From the NCBI GenBank assembly GCA_037954235.1, contig JBBMOA010000007.1, positions 67,501-131,500 on the forward strand: a DNA stretch of 64,000 bases. Reading direction: 5' to 3'. Positions 32,383 to 44,183 of this stretch are shown piece after piece. Numbering within the stretch: position 1 is the stretch's first letter; each line of letters begins with the position of its first letter. The notes beneath the pieces were generated by a model. It was given only the letters and a program-made list of their open reading frames with translations. It had not been told where the DNA came from and did no database searches. The position numbers were made by a program, and so were the translations under genes. Origin of the DNA: Aulostomus chinensis (Eukaryota; Chordata; Actinopteri; Syngnathiformes; Aulostomidae).

Positions 32383-32499
32383 AAAGAGGAAGTCTCTGGC
32401 ACAATTTAATTGCTCTCATGTGACAAGGCTCCAGGCCCCGATGGGTTTGGCCCTGTATTCTATAAAAAAAATGGCAAAATTAGTGGTGGGGCCTCTACA

Positions 32500-32690
32500 T
32501 ACTGTATGTAGTATATTTATTGTATTTTTATCTTTAATCTTATTTTTATTCTCTTATTTATTCCCACTGTCATGTCCCTGTTTTTTTTTCTATTGTTTTT
32601 TAATGTCATGCTGCTCAGTTGTACCGTACTTTAATTGCCCCTCGGGGATAAATAAAGACATCTGAATCTGAATCTGAATCTCACCAGAAT
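32500..32690 (+). mobile_element. LINE/SINE 3' tail inside the L1-like element
   Basis: TTGCCCCTCGGGGATAAATA followed by an (AATCTG)n-like end, a common fish retroposon terminus. It interrupts the L1 ORF2 frame. Confidence 0.55.
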
Positions 32691-32694
32691 ATAC

Positions 32695-34163
32695 ACCGAG
32701 TTGTTTGGATGGGGCACCTACCTCAGACACTTAACTCAGTTAATATCTCACTTATACTGAAGAAGGGCAAGCCCTCAGATTGCTGTTTGTCCTATAGACC
32801 AGTAAGCCTAATCGGTGTAGATTGCAAATTGCTATTAACTTCTCGCCAGAGGAGTGGAGGTTTTTCTCCCTGGCCTGGTTAAGCCTGATCAGACAGGATT
32901 CATCAGGAACAGGTTCTCGCATACAAATATGCAGTGCCTTCTTGATGTGATATAATATGCACAGTCTAGTCATGAGAAAATCCATGTGTTTTTCTTGATG
33001 CAGCTAAGGCTTTTGACAGGGTGGAGTTTGATTATCTTTTTGAGGTACTTTGGAGGTTTGGACTTGGGCCTGAATTTATCAAATGGATTCGGCTATCAGC
33101 CCCTATGGCGAGCGTGTTGGTCAATGGCTGTGCCTAAGGGTCCTTTTTTTTGGGACATGGCATGAGACAAGGCTGTCCCTTATCCCCCTCTGCTATTTGT
33201 GCTGGCTATTGAACCACTTGCAGAGGCTATTATGAGCATGAATGATATCTCCGGTGTGCCTCTCGGTGGGACTGGCTCTCTATGCCAATGATATAATTCT
33301 TTTTCTAACAGAACCTGAAATCTCTAGTCCTGCGTTAGTTTCAACTATAGAGGCTTTTGGTAGTTTTTCAGGTTACAGAATTAACTATGACAAATCCAAA
33401 GCTCTGCCTCCAGGTAACTTTGGGACTAAAAGTGGCCTGATCAACTTTCCCTTTAAATAGTCTGGATCCAGTTTTACATATATGTGGGTTAGGATTTCTG
33501 CCAATTTAAACGATTCATTGTATGCAAGCTAAATTTTACCCCCATTCTGTCTTTAGTTAAAAGCAATCCTTTTATAAACCTTTATCAGCCTTGCACCCCA
33601 TTGTACAAAATATAGCCTTTTTCCGAGGAATGCATACAAAGATATATCAATGCTGGCATGACCATGGTATTAAGCTTATTAGTGATCCATTTGAGGCTGA
33701 TAAATTACTGTATTTTGCACAAATTAGAGCCAAATTCAACATACCATCTAAACATTTCTATGGCTTTCTTCAGGTTAGACATTTCATTAACAGTCTTAAT
33801 TTTCCTGAAACCCAGCCAATAGCTTCTGCTGTTGACTCCTTTCTGCTACAATATTATTGCAGTAAAAAAATTCATATCTCTTTTCTATGGGAAACTACAG
33901 TCTCTCAATATATTCAACACTGATAGAATTAGAGGGATATGGGGGACTTGGAGAACAACTTTAATGAGGAGGCTTGGTCTGATGCAGTGGAGTTGGTTGG
34001 GAAAGTGTTTTTATGCAATAGGCTAACAGAGAGTCAATACAGAATCCTTCACAGATTGCAACGCACACCCCAGTCCCTTAATGCTTTCTATCCTGGGGCT
34101 TCACCCCTCTGTATGAAGCGCAAGAAGGAGGTTGGGTCTTACATGCACTGTATAATTTTATAA
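32695..34163 (+). pseudogene. L1-like LINE ORF2, RT and C-terminal region
   Basis: Fragments in several frames: RPVSLIGVDCKLL, LDAAKAFDRVEFDYLF, GMRQGCPLSP, the catalytic box as LYANDIILF (first Asp changed to Asn), and RHFINSLNFPETQPI further on. Multiple frameshifts and the catalytic change make it inactive. Confidence 0.75.
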
Positions 34164-35095
34164 TTATAATTAATAAGTCTGTCGATGAATCGTTTTTCTT
34201 TTCTTCTCATGAGATCTGTGATCAGCTCAGTATAGTTTAGCTGTCATGTATGTGTTCTTTTTTTTCCACTGTTTCTGTGTTCTGAAAATTGAATGAAAAT
34301 GTAATTAAAAAAAATTTAGAGAAGAAAAAAATCAAAACCTGTTTGTGGCCTACCCTTGGAGATTGTGACAATTATGAAGGGCAATTTGGAAAAGAGGACA
34401 ACCTAAGAGCCCAATATGATTGAATCACTTCCTTGATAAACTGAATCAAATCCTTTTTTTTTTGATAAATGGAATTCAGCTTTTTACATTTAAGAACGAG
34501 GTAGATTCATGACTGATTATATACAGTATTTGTATTTTTTAATGCTGGTACCCACTATGCCACTCATAAAATTTCTTGCCCTTTGTCAGATGTAACTGGA
34601 GACTCTGATGTAAATTCACTGAAAGCATGTTATTCTAGTCCTAAATTACTTGGTTAGTGTCATGCAATAACTTGTTCTTATTGGGCACAATACAAATAAA
34701 AGGGAATTGAAAGTTTAGACTCCCCCATGGTCCTCGCTGAGAACAACCTCATAGTCGCTGCCAAGAACAGACCATCTTGAAATTCCCTGCTACTGCATTG
34801 TTGCTTTTACTGTCCTGGTATCTGTTTGCGATAACGTGAAACTGGAAACAACACACAGTAATACAAAAGCATTGCAAAAAAGCAGTTGTGGAAAAAAAAA
34901 CACCAACCATGTGCAGTTACTTTGTTTTGATTAGTTGTCAAATCATCCTCGTTCCTTCTGTCACCTGTTCTGTCGTGGTCATGAAGCTCTGCAGACAAAA
35001 CAGAGGCAGTTTACACACTTAAATGGATGGTTTGGTTGTGAAGTGAGATTTTTAAGAAAAAAACATAGTTTTTTCAGTACAAAGAGTAAAAAAAA
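34164..35095. other. AT-rich sequence without recognised genes
   Basis: Only A- and T-runs; the 3' end of the L1-like element probably lies near 34300. Confidence 0.4.
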
Positions 35096-35099
35096 AAAA

Positions 35100-36178
35100 A
35101 ACAATAAAAAAAATTCAAGCTGCAAGCAGCGTTGTGAGGGCTTGAGCCCTGGCCTGAATCCCAGGGTGTCCTGGTCCAGGGTGGAGGCCTTGTAGTTGAG
35201 GAGTCAGAAGCCTGAGTCTGATCAGAGAGTGAGAGCAGAGCTGAGAGCTGGCCCTTTAAGAACCCCTCCCCCACTGCTCTGTCTCTGATCTGTGCTAGAG
35301 AGAGAGCAGAGCTGAGAGCTGGCCCTTTAAGAACCCCTCCCCACTGCTCTGTCTTTGATCTGTGCTAGAGTGAGAGCAGAGCTGAGAGCTGGCCCTTTAA
35401 GAACCCCTCCCCCACTGCTCTGTCTCTGATCTGTGCTAGAGTGAGAGCAGAGCTGAGAGCTGGCCCTTTAAGAACCCCTCCCCCACTGCTCTGTCTCTGA
35501 TCTTTGCTAGAGTGGAGAGCAGAGCTGAGAGCTGGCCCTTTAAGAACCCCTCCCCACTGCTCTGTCTTTGATCTGTGCTAGAGTGAGAGCAGAGCTGAGA
35601 GCTGGCCCTTTAAGAACCCCTCCCCCACTGCTCTGTCTTTGATCTGTGCTAGAGTGAGAGCAGAGCTGAGAGCTGGCCCTTTAAGAACCCCTCCCCCACT
35701 GCTCTGTCTCTGATCTGTGCTAGAGTGGAGAGAGAGGAGGAGCACCAGGACTGGAGTGGGACAAGAGGAAGAAGTCAGCATACGCTGGTCAAGAGGGACA
35801 CAGAACACCATGTTTTTGGAGGGGTTTTTGTCAGGAATGCAGTGGTGTGGTTGTTAGAGCTGTGGGATGGATGGTGTAGACGTGAGAAGCGTTTGTTTGA
35901 CAGTATGTACCCTGAGACGACACCGTCTCCCCATAGGCTTCCATTGGAAGGTGAAACGTGTCTCCCCCACTTTGATGGCTTGTAAAATCCCAACCCAGTA
36001 ATTCATATAAAAACTTTTAATAACTTTTAATCAGTACAGTTGGGAGAGTAATGTGTGTAAGTTTGGAAGTGATGGGACACTGTTTAGTGTGTGTTTTGAG
36101 TGCTGCTAATATGTTGCTCTGCCTAGCAAACATAATAGGGTCTTCGCCTGAAGTACCTTCAGGCTCAGGCCCTAATTA
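35100..36178. mobile_element. Repetitive unit starting TTCAAGCTGCAAGCAGCG, carrying a minisatellite
   Basis: Begins AAATTCAAGCTGCAAGCAGC and ends near GGCTCAGGCCCTAATTAAA, a recurrent arrangement in fish genomes as I recall. It contains the 70-bp array and a short open frame with no known domain. Confidence 0.45.
35225..35735. repeat. Minisatellite, about 70-bp unit, about 7 copies
   Basis: Units contain GAGCTGAGAGCTGGCCCTTT, then AAGAACCCCTCCCC and a CTCTGTCTCTGATCTGTGCT block. They differ by single substitutions and small length changes. Confidence 0.95.
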
Positions 36179-36859
36179 AAATACATGCATGGAATGTGCA
36201 CATCAGACAGGGACATTGTTGGATATAAGCCAAAGGAGTAAAGCTCCTTGCAGTATTTTGTCCAGTTATCCTCACATTATCTTAATGATGCTGATGTCCT
36301 TGAGTGTAGCCAGTACAGACCAGTTTTCCTCAACATACTCACACACCCCTTTGTTTGATTCAAACCATTTTGATACAATATCTGCACATTCTGGCAACAT
36401 GATATTTGCTGTGGGAGGTAACGGCTGAGGTCTCTGTTATTTATGGATGCTTGGATGTTAATGTTAGACTTGACTTACTACTCCCTTGATTTAAGGCTAT
36501 TGGAGCAAAAACTATTTGAACATTGTTTGGAGGAGAGAGAGAGAGAGTGATGGAGGGATAGAGGGGGCCAGATGTCCCAGGTGAATCTACACATGTAGAT
36601 GTGCTGCCAGAAAATTCTGACAAAAGTGGAGTTGATTGTGTCTGTTGTGTTTGTGTATTTTAGAAAAAGCATGAGCACAGAAGGTACTCAGTATTTTAGG
36701 AAACAGCATGAGCGGTGGTGGGGATTTTCAGAGTGGCCATGGCTGGTCCCAGGAGGTTGGAGATAGAGGCCCGGTAAACCCATGGGTGGGGCCCAATTAT
36801 GGCTACTGGGGCTGCCCATAGAATCCTAGCCAGGAGGGTCAGTTCCAAATTTTCATCAT
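36179..36859. other. Unassigned, perhaps 5' part of the retrovirus-like element
   Basis: No clear gag homology by eye; contains an AGAG microsatellite near 36535. Confidence 0.3.
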
Positions 36860-38166
36860 AGGGGATAATGAAAAAAACAATGCTGCAGGTTCAAATAGAA
36901 GGCAAGCAGACGCCTATTTTGGTAGATACTGGAGCAACTTACACCTGTGTAAATCCAGACTCAATATCCATTGAAAAAAGAGGCAGAACAAGGGGTAACT
37001 AAAACAACAGAGGGGCAAATTGAAGCTGGAGTATTGGTTGAAACATGGAGCATATGCAACACCCCCATTTTTCCAGTTTTGAAGGCAGACAAAATAAGAT
37101 AAAGGTTGGTTCATGTCTTAAGAATAGTGAATGACATAGTAAAGGATTACCAGGAGAAGTGCCAAACTCTCATATGCTGCTCACAGACGTGCCACCAGAA
37201 GCAAAATTTTTCACAGTAATTGATCTGTGCTCTGTGTTTTTCAGCTTACCACTGTCTAAAGAGTCCCCTTATCTGTTTACGTTTACATACAAAGGTAAGC
37301 AATATATCTTCACTCGCCTCCCAAAAGGTTTTGCATGCACATATTTAACCTTAACTAAAAGAAAAGAAAAACAACCTTTAGGAATTGGAGCTGAAGAGCA
37401 CACTGTTACAGTAAATAGATGATCTGCTGATCTGCTCAGTCTCTCGGTGGAACCTGTAATGCTGCTAACATTTTGATCTCCAAAGTGCACAGTGTAGGTC
37501 ACTGTTACTGGGGGGAGGTGTTTAGTAAAGCATTTGTGGGAAAAGTTGCAAGAGGCATTTTGCAACAGTTAAAGATCAAACAGAGATTAGGAGCAGTCTA
37601 TCATCCACAAAGTCAAGCAACGGTTGAAAGAATCAACCAAACCTTAAAAGCAAAGCTGAATATGATATGTGCTTCTACGAAATTGAACTGAGTTGACACT
37701 TTACCAATAACACTAATGAGCTATTGCATGCAGATGCAAAGAGGTACGCATCTAATGACTAACATGAAATGCTCACTGGTTACATATGCCTACACCAGAA
37801 CTAAGAGGTCCTCATAAGGGATCATCACTCAAGCAGTTGCAAGATGAGATGAAAGCATATATGAAACAACTAACTGCCATCCACAGAACTATATATTTGA
37901 AAGAAAAAGCCCAAGAGACCAACCAGGACCAGGATCTGTTCTGATCGGTGGTGCCAGGAGATCAGGTGTATGTGAAGGTCTTCCAACAAAAGTGGCATGA
38001 ACCCAAGCGTGAAGGACCTTACACAGTTGTAAGAGCAACACCAGCAGCTTTCCAGGTGGAAGGAAGCATGACATGGTATCACCCAAATCACTGCAACAAA
38101 GTTCTAGAGTACAAGACGGGCAGTATGAAACTGATAAAGAACTATGAGAAAAATGACTGCGTGGTG
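36860..38166 (+). pseudogene. Degraded endogenous retrovirus-like pol (protease, RT, integrase fragments)
   Basis: A protease with the DTGA active-site motif lies at about 36925. An RT N-terminal part follows at 37159-37370 (VIDLCSVFFSLPLSKES), without the YxDD region. Then come integrase fragments: YHPQSQATVERINQTLK at about 37595, and a C-terminal GPY-type domain with PGDQVYVKV and REGPYTVV at 37945-38090. The style of the integrase C-terminus suggests a gamma/epsilon-like lineage. Large deletions, frameshifts and stops; no env and no LTRs were identified. Confidence 0.7.
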
Positions 38167-38574
38167 TAAAATAGTGACAAGTGACCTGATGATGTCACTT
38201 GGCAATCTGGGACAGGTGAAACCAGTGCCAATCACCCCCTGCCGGGCCCAAGAAGATCCAAGCGACTGCAGGATGCCGGAAGTAGAGCAGCAGGCCATGG
38301 GCGGAGCCACTCTCAATTACTGAGATGAGTATGATGCAAAACCAGACACATCCATCCAGGCAGAGCTCGGGCCCACAACAGATTTCCCACAACAGGTTCA
38401 CAGAACACCAACATTGAGTATTAACGAACAGACTAAAATTAGAGCTAAACAAGATGCATACACTACATTGGCATAGGAAGCAGCATGGGCCTTGCCAAAT
38501 GCAGTCCAGTTAGAAGAGGCAACCTTTGAAGATGGACTGACAACGAGGAATTATGTTAGACAGCTTTGTGGTAT

Positions 38575-38700
38575 TACTGGTCAGGATCAGATAAAGTCAT
38601 AATTGTAGGTGACTTCAATATTCATGTGGATGTTGATAACGACACTCTGGGTGCTGCATTTATATCTCTTCTAGACTCAAGTAGGTTCCATCAGTCTATA
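38575..38700 (+). pseudogene. L2 LINE endonuclease fragment
   Basis: IIVGDFNIHVDVDNDTLG with the GDFN box of APE endonucleases, followed by FISLLDSSRFHQ. About 125 bp. Confidence 0.7.
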
Positions 38701-38759
38701 TATATATGAATTTAAATGTATAAATGGATAAGAAGAATGTATATATACAAGTTCAAGTT

Positions 38760-39945
38760 GAGGGATATTGCACTTAGAGGACGAGGGACGAGATATTGCA
38801 CTGTGGATGGAAGAGGGTGGGAGACTACAGAGCACAGCTCGAGTTAAGAGGTCTGACAGCTGCAGGGAAGAAACTGTTCCTGAGCCTGGTGGTCTGGCTC
38901 TGGATGCTCCTCAACTGCCTGCCAGAGGGGAGAGGATGAAACAAACTGTGGGCAGGATGGGTGGAGTCCTTCATGATGCGGAGGGCCCTCCCCTTGCATT
39001 GTGAGGTGTAGAGGTCCGAGATGGTGGGAAATCTGCTCCCCACAGTTCTCTGTGCAGCCTTGACCAACCTCTGCACCCATCTTTTCTGCAGTCGTGTAGC
39101 TGCCATGCCACACAGTGATGCAAGTGCAAAGGACGCTCTCCTCCACACAGCGGTAGAAGTTCCTCAGGATGGAGCTCCCCAGTCCAGCTCTCTGCAGGTT
39201 CCTGAGGAAGTACAGATGCTGGTGGGCCTTCCTGGGAAGTGTTGGCACTCCAGGTGAGGTCATTGGATATGTGCATACACATGTACCTGTAGCTGGAGAC
39301 CGCTTCCACAGCTGTGCCACCGATGTGCAGGGGAGGGGGAGGGTGCTTGTCCCTCCTAAAGACCACCGCCATCTCCTTAGTCTTCTGGACATTGATGCAG
39401 AGGTTGTTTGCTCTGCACCACTGCACCAGGTGTTCCACCTCCTCTCTGTATTCAGACTCATCGTTGTTGGTGATGGGTCCTACCCCTGCTGTGTCATCTG
39501 CAAACTTGACTATATGGCAGCTGGATTGTCTCGCTGTACAGTCGTACGTCAGCAGAGTGAACAGGAGGGGGCTCAACACACAGCCCTGTGGCGAGCCAGT
39601 GCTGAGGGTGATGGAAGAGGAGACGGTGTTGTGGATCCTGATGGTCTGGGGTCTGTTGGTCAGGAAGTCTAGGACCCAATTCCCCAATGTGGGACTCAAT
39701 CCAAGGGAGGAGAGCTTCTGCACCAGGGTCTGTGGGATGATGGTGTTGAAGGTGAAGGAAAAGTCCAGGAAGAGCAGGCGGACGTAGGAGTTCCTGCTCT
39801 CCAGATGGGTGAGGGCTGTGTGGACCACTGATGAAATGGCATCATCAGTGGAGCGGTTTTGCCTATAGGCAGACTGGTGGGGGTCCACAGTGATGTCGAT
39901 GGAGGTCTTGATGTGGGCCTTGACCAGCCTCTCAAAGCACTTCAT
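38760..39945 (-). pseudogene. Rex1/jockey-like LINE reverse transcriptase
   Basis: Minus-strand ORF from MKCFERLVKAHI: DPHQSAYRQNRSTDDAIS, STGSPQGCVLSPLLF, the catalytic FADD in IVKFADDTAGVG, and HLVQWCRANNLCINVQKTKE. A frameshift near 39230 moves the rest into another frame, ending in a C-terminal part (LYTSQCKGRALRIMKD) near 38900-39100. Confidence 0.8.
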
Positions 39946-40387
39946 GACTACCAGGGTGAGTGCAATGGGTCAATAGTCATTTAGGCCTGTCACTGTGGAG
40001 CACATGGGGACAGGAACAATAGTGGTAGTCTTTAGGCAGGTGGGGACAGATGACAGCACCAGTGAGGTGTTAAAGATGTTTGGCAGCACCTCGAACAGCT
40101 GTTGTGCACAGTCCTTCAGTACTCACCCTGGGATGTTGTCAGGGTCTGCAGCTTTGCGAAGGTTGATTCCCTGAAGGGTCATCCTCACGTCTGCTGTGGT
40201 CACACCGAGGGGCATGTCGTCAGTTGGTGGTGTGAGTCGGGTGCTGGGGGGGGGGGGGGGTTGTCAGGGTCCTCGGAGCGGGCATAAAAGAGGTTGAGTG
40301 CATCTGGCAAGGAGGGGTCCCTTGGGAATGTGCATCCCTGGTGTTGTAGTCTGTGATGCACTTGATGCCCTTCCACATGCGCCAGGG

Positions 40388-40783
40388 TCATTTGTGTTGA
40401 AGTGACCCTGGGATTTTCTGGGCGTATGTGGCTTTAGCCCTCGTGATGCCTGCCTTCAATTCTTTTCTTGCCTCTTCGAGTGCTGATGCCTCACCTGCCT
40501 TGAACGTAGCGTCCCTAGCTTTCAGCAGCACTCTCACTTCCGCATTCAGCCAGGGTTTCTGGTTTGGGTAGCAGGTTACTGTCCTGGTGGTGGTGACATC
40601 ATCAGCACACTTGGAGATGTAGCCGAGGACGGAGGAGGTATATTCCTCCAGATCCACCTCTCCCTTGTAGGTGGCTGCCTCTCTGAAGACCTGCCAGTCT
40701 GTGCACTGAAAACAGTCCTGGGGCACAGAGGCTGCATCACTAGGCCACACAGTGACACAGGCATTAAAGGAACTGCAGGTCAT
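40388..40783 (-). pseudogene. Rex1/jockey-like LINE, segment between endonuclease and RT
   Basis: DCFQCTDWQVFREAATYKGE and PNQKPWLNAEVRVLLKARD are the conserved linker of this family. The same linker appears at 56380-56600 in another copy. It belongs to the element whose RT lies at 38760-39945. Confidence 0.75.
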
Positions 40784-40799
40784 ATTTACTGGGTCAATC

Positions 40800-41060
40800 T
40801 TAGTTTGTACTTACTAACGATAATCCCTCCGAAACCACTGCAGTCAGTTATGGTGGTCCACAAGGGTCTGTGCTTGGACCAATTCTCTTCACCCTTTATC
40901 TGCTTCCTCTTGGTCACATTATTAGGAAACACTCCATCAATGTTCACTGCTATGCAGATGACACGCAGCTGTACTTATCAATGCATCCACATGAAACAAA
41001 TCAGCTGACTGAACTGGAGGCCTCTCAAAAGGAGATTAAAGAATTGGATGACTCATAATT
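40800..41060 (+). pseudogene. L2 LINE RT fragment
   Basis: GPQGSVLGPILFTLYLLPLG followed by HCYADDTQLYLSMHPHETNQ, with an intact catalytic box. The same segment recurs at about 61260-61440. Confidence 0.75.
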
Positions 41061-41079
41061 TCCTTTTATTAAACTCTTT

Positions 41080-42079
41080 TTTTTTAAATAACCTGTCCTG
41101 TTAAGCAGCTGGGACAAGCAGCATCAATGTTCCTGGTGCCTTGTTGTACTGAAGCAGTTTTACTCTGCAAAGGTGCAATCTGACATACTCCTCCTATTGC
41201 CATCTGTGTTTAACTTTATTGGGAAAGGTATTGGTTCATTGATAAAGCTACTGGACTGAGGCTCAGGAGTGGATAGAAAGAGAGAACATGGACAGCATAG
41301 GGAAGGTGGGGGAGGGGGGACACAGAAACAACAATAGCAAAAAACAACAGCAACAACAAAAACAGAGAAAATGAAAAACGTTGCTTGCAGGATTTCCGAT
41401 GAAAATTTACCATTTGGTTTAATAAAATTCAAAATAAATGTCTGAGTGTGTGATTATGTATCAGTGCCACGTGTGTGTATGCGCGTATGTGTGTGTATGT
41501 GTATGCCACAGTTTGTCATTGGATCCTGTGAGAAGTTGACTGTAGCTGATGTGGGGGACCAGAACAACATGCCCCCGATCCAGGATAGCAGGCAGGTCAG
41601 GACCAAGCCACCAGGGCACCAAGCAGCCCCCAGAACACAGGGAGCCCCAGGCCACAACCACCCCCACCCCCCCTACCGCCCAGGAGACAGCCACAGGCCC
41701 AAACCATGCCAGGACCCACAGGAAAGCATAGGAGCAGCAACTCCTGTCCGTAGGCAGCCCTCAGAGAGACAGAGGAGACAGAGGATCCTGGGCCCACCAG
41801 GCACCCCCCCCCCCCCACAGCACGACCTAAGGCCAGGGGCATGGAGCCCCTCCAGCCTGTGATCCGGCCAGAGCCCCAACAGGGCACCTGCCACCAGCAA
41901 GGCCGACACCTGCCCACACCCTACACCCAGATGGGGCAAACCACAGCCCACTAAAACAACCAGGCCCACCGCCCCCGCACAGAGCAACCCCCCCCCCCCC
42001 GCAAACTCTCCAACCCCCATCCCCTCCACCCATCTCCTGTTCTCCCCAGATGCAGACGTGGTCCAGGGCACTTCAGACC
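41080..42079 (+). repeat. C-rich repetitive element, left part
   Basis: Starts with the CTGTCCTGTTAAGCAGCTGG region and is C-rich on + (C14 run near 41806, C12 near 41990). An inverted copy of its first 500 bp lies at 58830-59470. It is interrupted by the Harbinger element and resumes at 45768. No coding content is credible. Confidence 0.6.
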
Positions 42080-42513
42080 TAAGCTGTGTTCCAAATCGCA
42101 TACTTCCATACTGCATACTTAAAATTTCCCCCTTGAGTATATTAAGCATAATATGTACTCAATTGCGCAGTGCGCGAGTTTCGAGGGTGCAGTGCTGTCC
42201 CAAAGGCATACTGCGCACTCACCGGAAATGACGACACAATGTTGTACGCCGAAACGTGACCGCCCAGCACCGCATCAGCTAATTACTGCCACCTGTTGCC
42301 TGCGCTTGTTTGTCGATGTTTGAAATAAGACAGCAGAATGAATGATCATCAAGCATTGTTACACCACAATTGTTGCCGACAATGTGATGTCCTCCTTCTA
42401 TTGGCTGAAGATGCAACAGCATGTAGAGTTTATTTGTGTGGTCTATTTAGCAAAACATTTTGTTGACAAGTCATTTTATTTTTGTAACCAGTGTTCACAC
42501 AGAATTTCAAACT

Positions 42514-42833
42514 TCCATCGTCGTCTTCCGCTTATTCCTTACTAGTAAAGGTCGCGGGGGGTATGGAGCCTATCCCAGCATCTACAGGCGAGAGGCGGGG
42601 TTCACCCTGGACAGGTCGCCAGTCCATCACAGGGCCAACATACAGAGACGAACAACCATTCACACTCACATTCATACCTAAGGTCAATTTAGAGAATTCA
42701 ATCAGCCTAGTCCCCAAATTGCATGTCTTTGGACGGTGGGAGGAAGCCGGAGTACCCGGAGAGAACCCATGCAGGCATGGGGAGAACAAGCAAACTCCAC
42801 ACAGAAAGATCCCGCGCCCGAGCCGTGCAGCCC
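42514..42833 (-). mobile_element. tRNA-derived SINE inside Harbinger, head deleted
   Basis: Same family as 10055-10442 with the box A/B head mostly missing. Flanked by GAATTTCAAACT (42502-42513) and GAATTTCAATCT (42834-42845), 11 of 12 matching. Confidence 0.85.
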
Positions 42834-43017
42834 GAATTTCAATCTCGTCCCTGTTATTTAATGTAAAGATGACGCTATGCAAGTCAAACTACTAAACTGT
42901 AAAAAATACATAAGTAATAAAAGTATGACTTATTTATTGCAGTAGTTTGACTGACTGGCCCATTGTTACACCAGTTACTTCAGGAATATTGACACATGAG
43001 TGTTAGATCAGAATGTT

Positions 43018-43335
43018 AGATAAGATAAACCTTTAATCGTCCCACAGTGGGGAAATTGACATTGTTACAGCAGCAAGAACAAAGGAGAATTTAACATAAA
43101 TAGTATTTGAAGATAAGTAGAAGAATAAGAAGAATATAAGCAGATAAATATAAGGGATAGTGCAAATTTACAAAAAATAAGTGTACAAATGTGTAAAAAT
43201 AAGTAATTTATAAAAGTAATACACAAAGTAAGAGGAAGAGGTATGGACAGCAGTGTACAGTCTTAAATATATGTGTATGTAAATGTACAGTCTTAAATAT
43301 ATGCGTATGTACAGTGATATTGCACTATGAAAAAA
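43018..43335 (-). mobile_element. Rex1-type LINE 3' UTR, minus strand
   Basis: The minus strand contains CCCCACTGTGGGACGATTAA followed by AGGTTTATCTTATC at its end, a signature Rex1 3' terminus. Confidence 0.6.
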
Positions 43336-43478
43336 CTATACTGTTTTAGCGTGAGGGTTGATGTAGTTAGACTCAAAGTACAACAAAAAATATAACAAAA
43401 AATACACAACCATTAATGTAAATCAAACAGATTTTATTTAAAACTTTTTCGTCTTTTCCTCAGCCTCCACCCCCCAGG

Positions 43479-44183
43479 TTGTATCGCCAGGTCAATGCCA
43501 CAGTGCCACTCCTGGCAATGGATTTTGATGGGGAAAGTGACCTGCGCCCAGACTTCCACCTCACCAGGGAGTCCTTCAGGGGTCTGATGGCCATCCTCGA
43601 CACCCAAATGGACCATGGCTGGGGGCCAAACATCGAGGCCCTGGTCTTCTTATTCTGGTTGGCAAGTGGGATCTCTTACCATGATGTGGCCAGAGCCTTC
43701 ACCATGCCCCAGACAACTGTGCACCACATGGTGCACAAAACCCGCTGGAAGGTTGTGGCACTCCTCCTGCTGGTTGTCCATCTGCCTTACCTTGGTGCTG
43801 GTTTCGGCAGGTTGGCTGGGTCAACAGCATTCAATAAGGATGTTGGCAGCATTGATGGCTGCCATGTGCGGGTGAAGCCACCATCCCAGCATGCACCCTG
43901 TTACCTGAACAGAAAACTATTTCATTCAGTTCAGGTGCAGGCTTGTGATCACACAGCCAAGTTTATTGACATTTTTGTGAGCTTCCCTGGGTCAGCACAC
44001 AACGCCAGAGTGCCGAAGCACAGCCCTATTTACCTGCAGCAGAAACATCCTCCGCCGGGCTTCTGCATCCTGGGTGATGGTGGCCACCCCTGCCTCAGGC
44101 AGTCCATGGTCCTCATCACCCCCTATCGGCAGCTTCTCCAGAGCCAGCAACTCCAGGCATCGTCGAGGACAGGCACAGGATGA
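43479..44183 (+). pseudogene. Harbinger (HARBI1-like) DDE transposase
   Basis: 234 codons. FHLTRESFRGLM and VARAFTMPQTTVHHMVHK form the helix-turn-helix part. The catalytic core follows: first Asp in GSIDGCHVRVKPP, the second block as PGSAHNARV (Asn where the family has HDxxV), and LGDGGHPCL. The C-terminus with the final acidic residue is lost after TPYRQL. The catalytic change and truncation make it inactive. Confidence 0.85.

Noticed and set aside
35100..35735. Regular repeats considered as a CRISPR array
   Set aside because: Eukaryotic sequence; units are contiguous 70-bp tandem copies without unique spacers.
35725..36000. Open frame starting in the minisatellite
   Set aside because: No domain, start lies within the repeat array, and the unit looks noncoding.
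36860..38166. Retrovirus-like pol considered as an active or recently active element
   Set aside because: Most of the RT is missing, frames are broken throughout, and no LTRs or env were found.
41446..42149. Long open frames on both strands in C-rich DNA
   Set aside because: Pro/Gly/Ser-rich translations in several frames at once follow from base composition; no domain.
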